From Vanilla planifolia (lineage: Eukaryota; Streptophyta; Magnoliopsida; Asparagales; Orchidaceae): a stretch of DNA of 64,000 nt. Below, in pieces: positions 62,851 to 64,000 of this stretch. The notes below the pieces were generated by a model. It saw nothing but the letters and a program-made list of their open reading frames with translations. It made no database searches and was not told where the DNA came from. Numbering within the stretch: the stretch's first letter is position 1; every line of letters begins with the position of its first letter. The translations under genes were made by a program, and so were the position numbers. Where the stretch lies: the NCBI GenBank assembly GCA_023846275.1, contig CM043875.1, positions 24,842,851-24,906,850 of the forward strand, in the 5' to 3' direction.

Positions 62851-63519
62851 AACAAGTCACATGGCCGATGAAAGCAATATTAAGAGAGGATGACTAGAGA
62901 TAAGAATGATAAAGAAAAATCTCAGTTTTAAGTCAAAATGAACTAAATTTTGTACCCATGAAACTACAAGACCATTGAAGGGATATTTTGGATTAAATTT
63001 AAAGCTAAAAATATCTAAAAAGTTATCATCTGACCTTCAAATAACTCAAAATAAAGTATCTATATAAATAACTTGAAGAACTTACAAAAAATAATTTGAA
63101 ATGTATAATAAATAAGGGTCAACTACTATCAACTCCCCAAATAGTAATGATAATTGAAACTATTGAAGAGTGGAGCCAACCTGGTATTGCTTCTAGTCTA
63201 ATTAAGACTAATATGCCTCCAAGTGAAATCTTTACATAATACAAGGGGTTTGCATTATGCTCCTCAAGTTTGGAAAGTGCTCAACTCCATGGAGTTAAGG
63301 TGAAACCTTTGATACTACTCTAAATCTTTGGGCTTATACAGTGAAGCTCCACCTCAAAACTCTAAGTGTTATCAGAGGAGCGGCCTCCTTGTCAATATAT
63401 TAAAAATCTTTTTTGTGCTTGATTTTGTGTATAAATTATTATTCATCTAACATTTACTTCACTTGATCTCTCAACTAACTAGATGAGGTTAAAAGTATAG
63501 GTGGGATAGGTTTGCTTGT

Positions 63520-63835
63520 CAATGATGGTGAAGGCTCAAAGACTTACTAGAAATTAGTTTGGTTCGTTATAAGATATGAGATCCTGAATATTAAAAGTAT
63601 CATTGATTCCATAATCTTTGGATAAATCCAAAATATACATGTTGATACCTAGCTTCTTCATAATTCTAAATTTCTAACACCACGACCATGTCATTTCCTT
63701 AAGGTGGCTAGTAGGAATCTATAGGGCCTAACATGGATTATCATATAATCTCTATCAACAAATTTCTTAGGTTATCTATGAGCATCTACTAATCATTTAT
63801 ATATTTTATTATTTAAGTTAATTTGTTCAACAACA
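63520..63835 (-). pseudogene. Ty3/gypsy integrase C-terminal fragment, element runs off the window
   Basis: The - strand reads KKFVDRDYMIIHVRPYRF, then ATLRK, stop, HGRGVRNLELMKKLGINMYI, then DYGINDTFNIQDLISYNEP. This is the conserved C-terminal integrase tail of plant Ty3/gypsy polyproteins. It contains a stop codon and is decayed. The rest of pol would lie to the right, outside the window. The 3' LTR should lie to the left, within about 62500-63480, but its edges cannot be placed without the second LTR. Confidence 0.7.
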
Positions 63836-64000
63836 TGTTTGCATAATCATGAAACACGATAAGCAAAAAACTCAGTAGACTTAGAAGTGTAAAAATTATC
63901 AGATAAGGGAATCAAATCAACTATGAGGATGATTTTTAAAATAAATTTTAATAAGAATAAAGCTCATTGTTTAATTAATAAAATTATTGTAAGTAAATTT

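Noticed and set aside
1-64000. CRISPR arrays, operons or other prokaryotic systems
   Set aside because: Introns, PPR and PWWP genes, tRNA-primed LTR elements and LINEs show plant nuclear DNA. No spaced short-repeat array was seen.

Overview
The window is nuclear DNA of a flowering plant. It is strongly AT-rich, gene-poor and full of decayed retrotransposons. Evidence is a long P-type pentatricopeptide repeat (PPR) gene, a plant-type PWWP-domain gene, the 3' end of an RER1 gene, a DUF1645 gene, and plant LINE, Ty3/gypsy and copia-type LTR sequence. The GC-rich 5' ends of the PPR and DUF1645 genes suggest a monocot, but this is weak and I do not name a species.

Layout. 1-2.6 kb: last two exons of RER1 (+). 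4.07-4.23 kb: exact 82-bp tandem duplication. 4.67-9.01 kb: a GC-rich palindromic LINE structure. Two 5' portions of one LINE lie in opposite orientation with their 5' ends outward, joined by one continuous endonuclease segment and bracketed by a perfect 13-bp direct repeat. 10.4-14.0 kb: two diverged tandem copies of an unknown ~1.7-1.8-kb unit. 14.4-15.3 kb: a possible orphan exon and a second LINE remnant (-). 15.5-20.7 kb: a decayed Ty3/gypsy element (-) with gag, protease, RT, integrase, a primer-binding site and one LTR. 23.5-26.2 kb: intact PPR gene (-). 26-33.6 kb: AT-rich intergenic DNA. 33.6-37.1 kb: a solo-LTR-like sequence swollen by three 0.8-kb tandem units. 37-42 kb: AT-rich DNA and a TA microsatellite. 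42.0-44.6 kb: PWWP gene (+). 45.7-46.0 kb: small one-pass membrane protein gene (+). 48.0-48.5 kb: a miniature LTR element (TRIM-like, -). 49.8-52.2 kb: decayed Ty3/gypsy gag (+). 54.1-54.9 kb: DUF1645 gene (+). 56.4-58.8 kb: a second solo LTR of the 33.6-kb family, with a 5-bp target duplication, lying among three copies of an AT-rich repeat. 62.6-64.0 kb: 3' end of another Ty3/gypsy element (-) running off the window.

The host genes are unrelated housekeeping or regulatory genes: Golgi-to-ER retrieval, organelle RNA processing, chromatin, an unknown membrane protein and a stress/growth-related unknown. Nothing suggests that they work together. The most unusual object is the palindromic LINE: the flanking repeat implies that the whole inverted structure was inserted, or resolved, as one unit, and its transcript could fold into a long hairpin.
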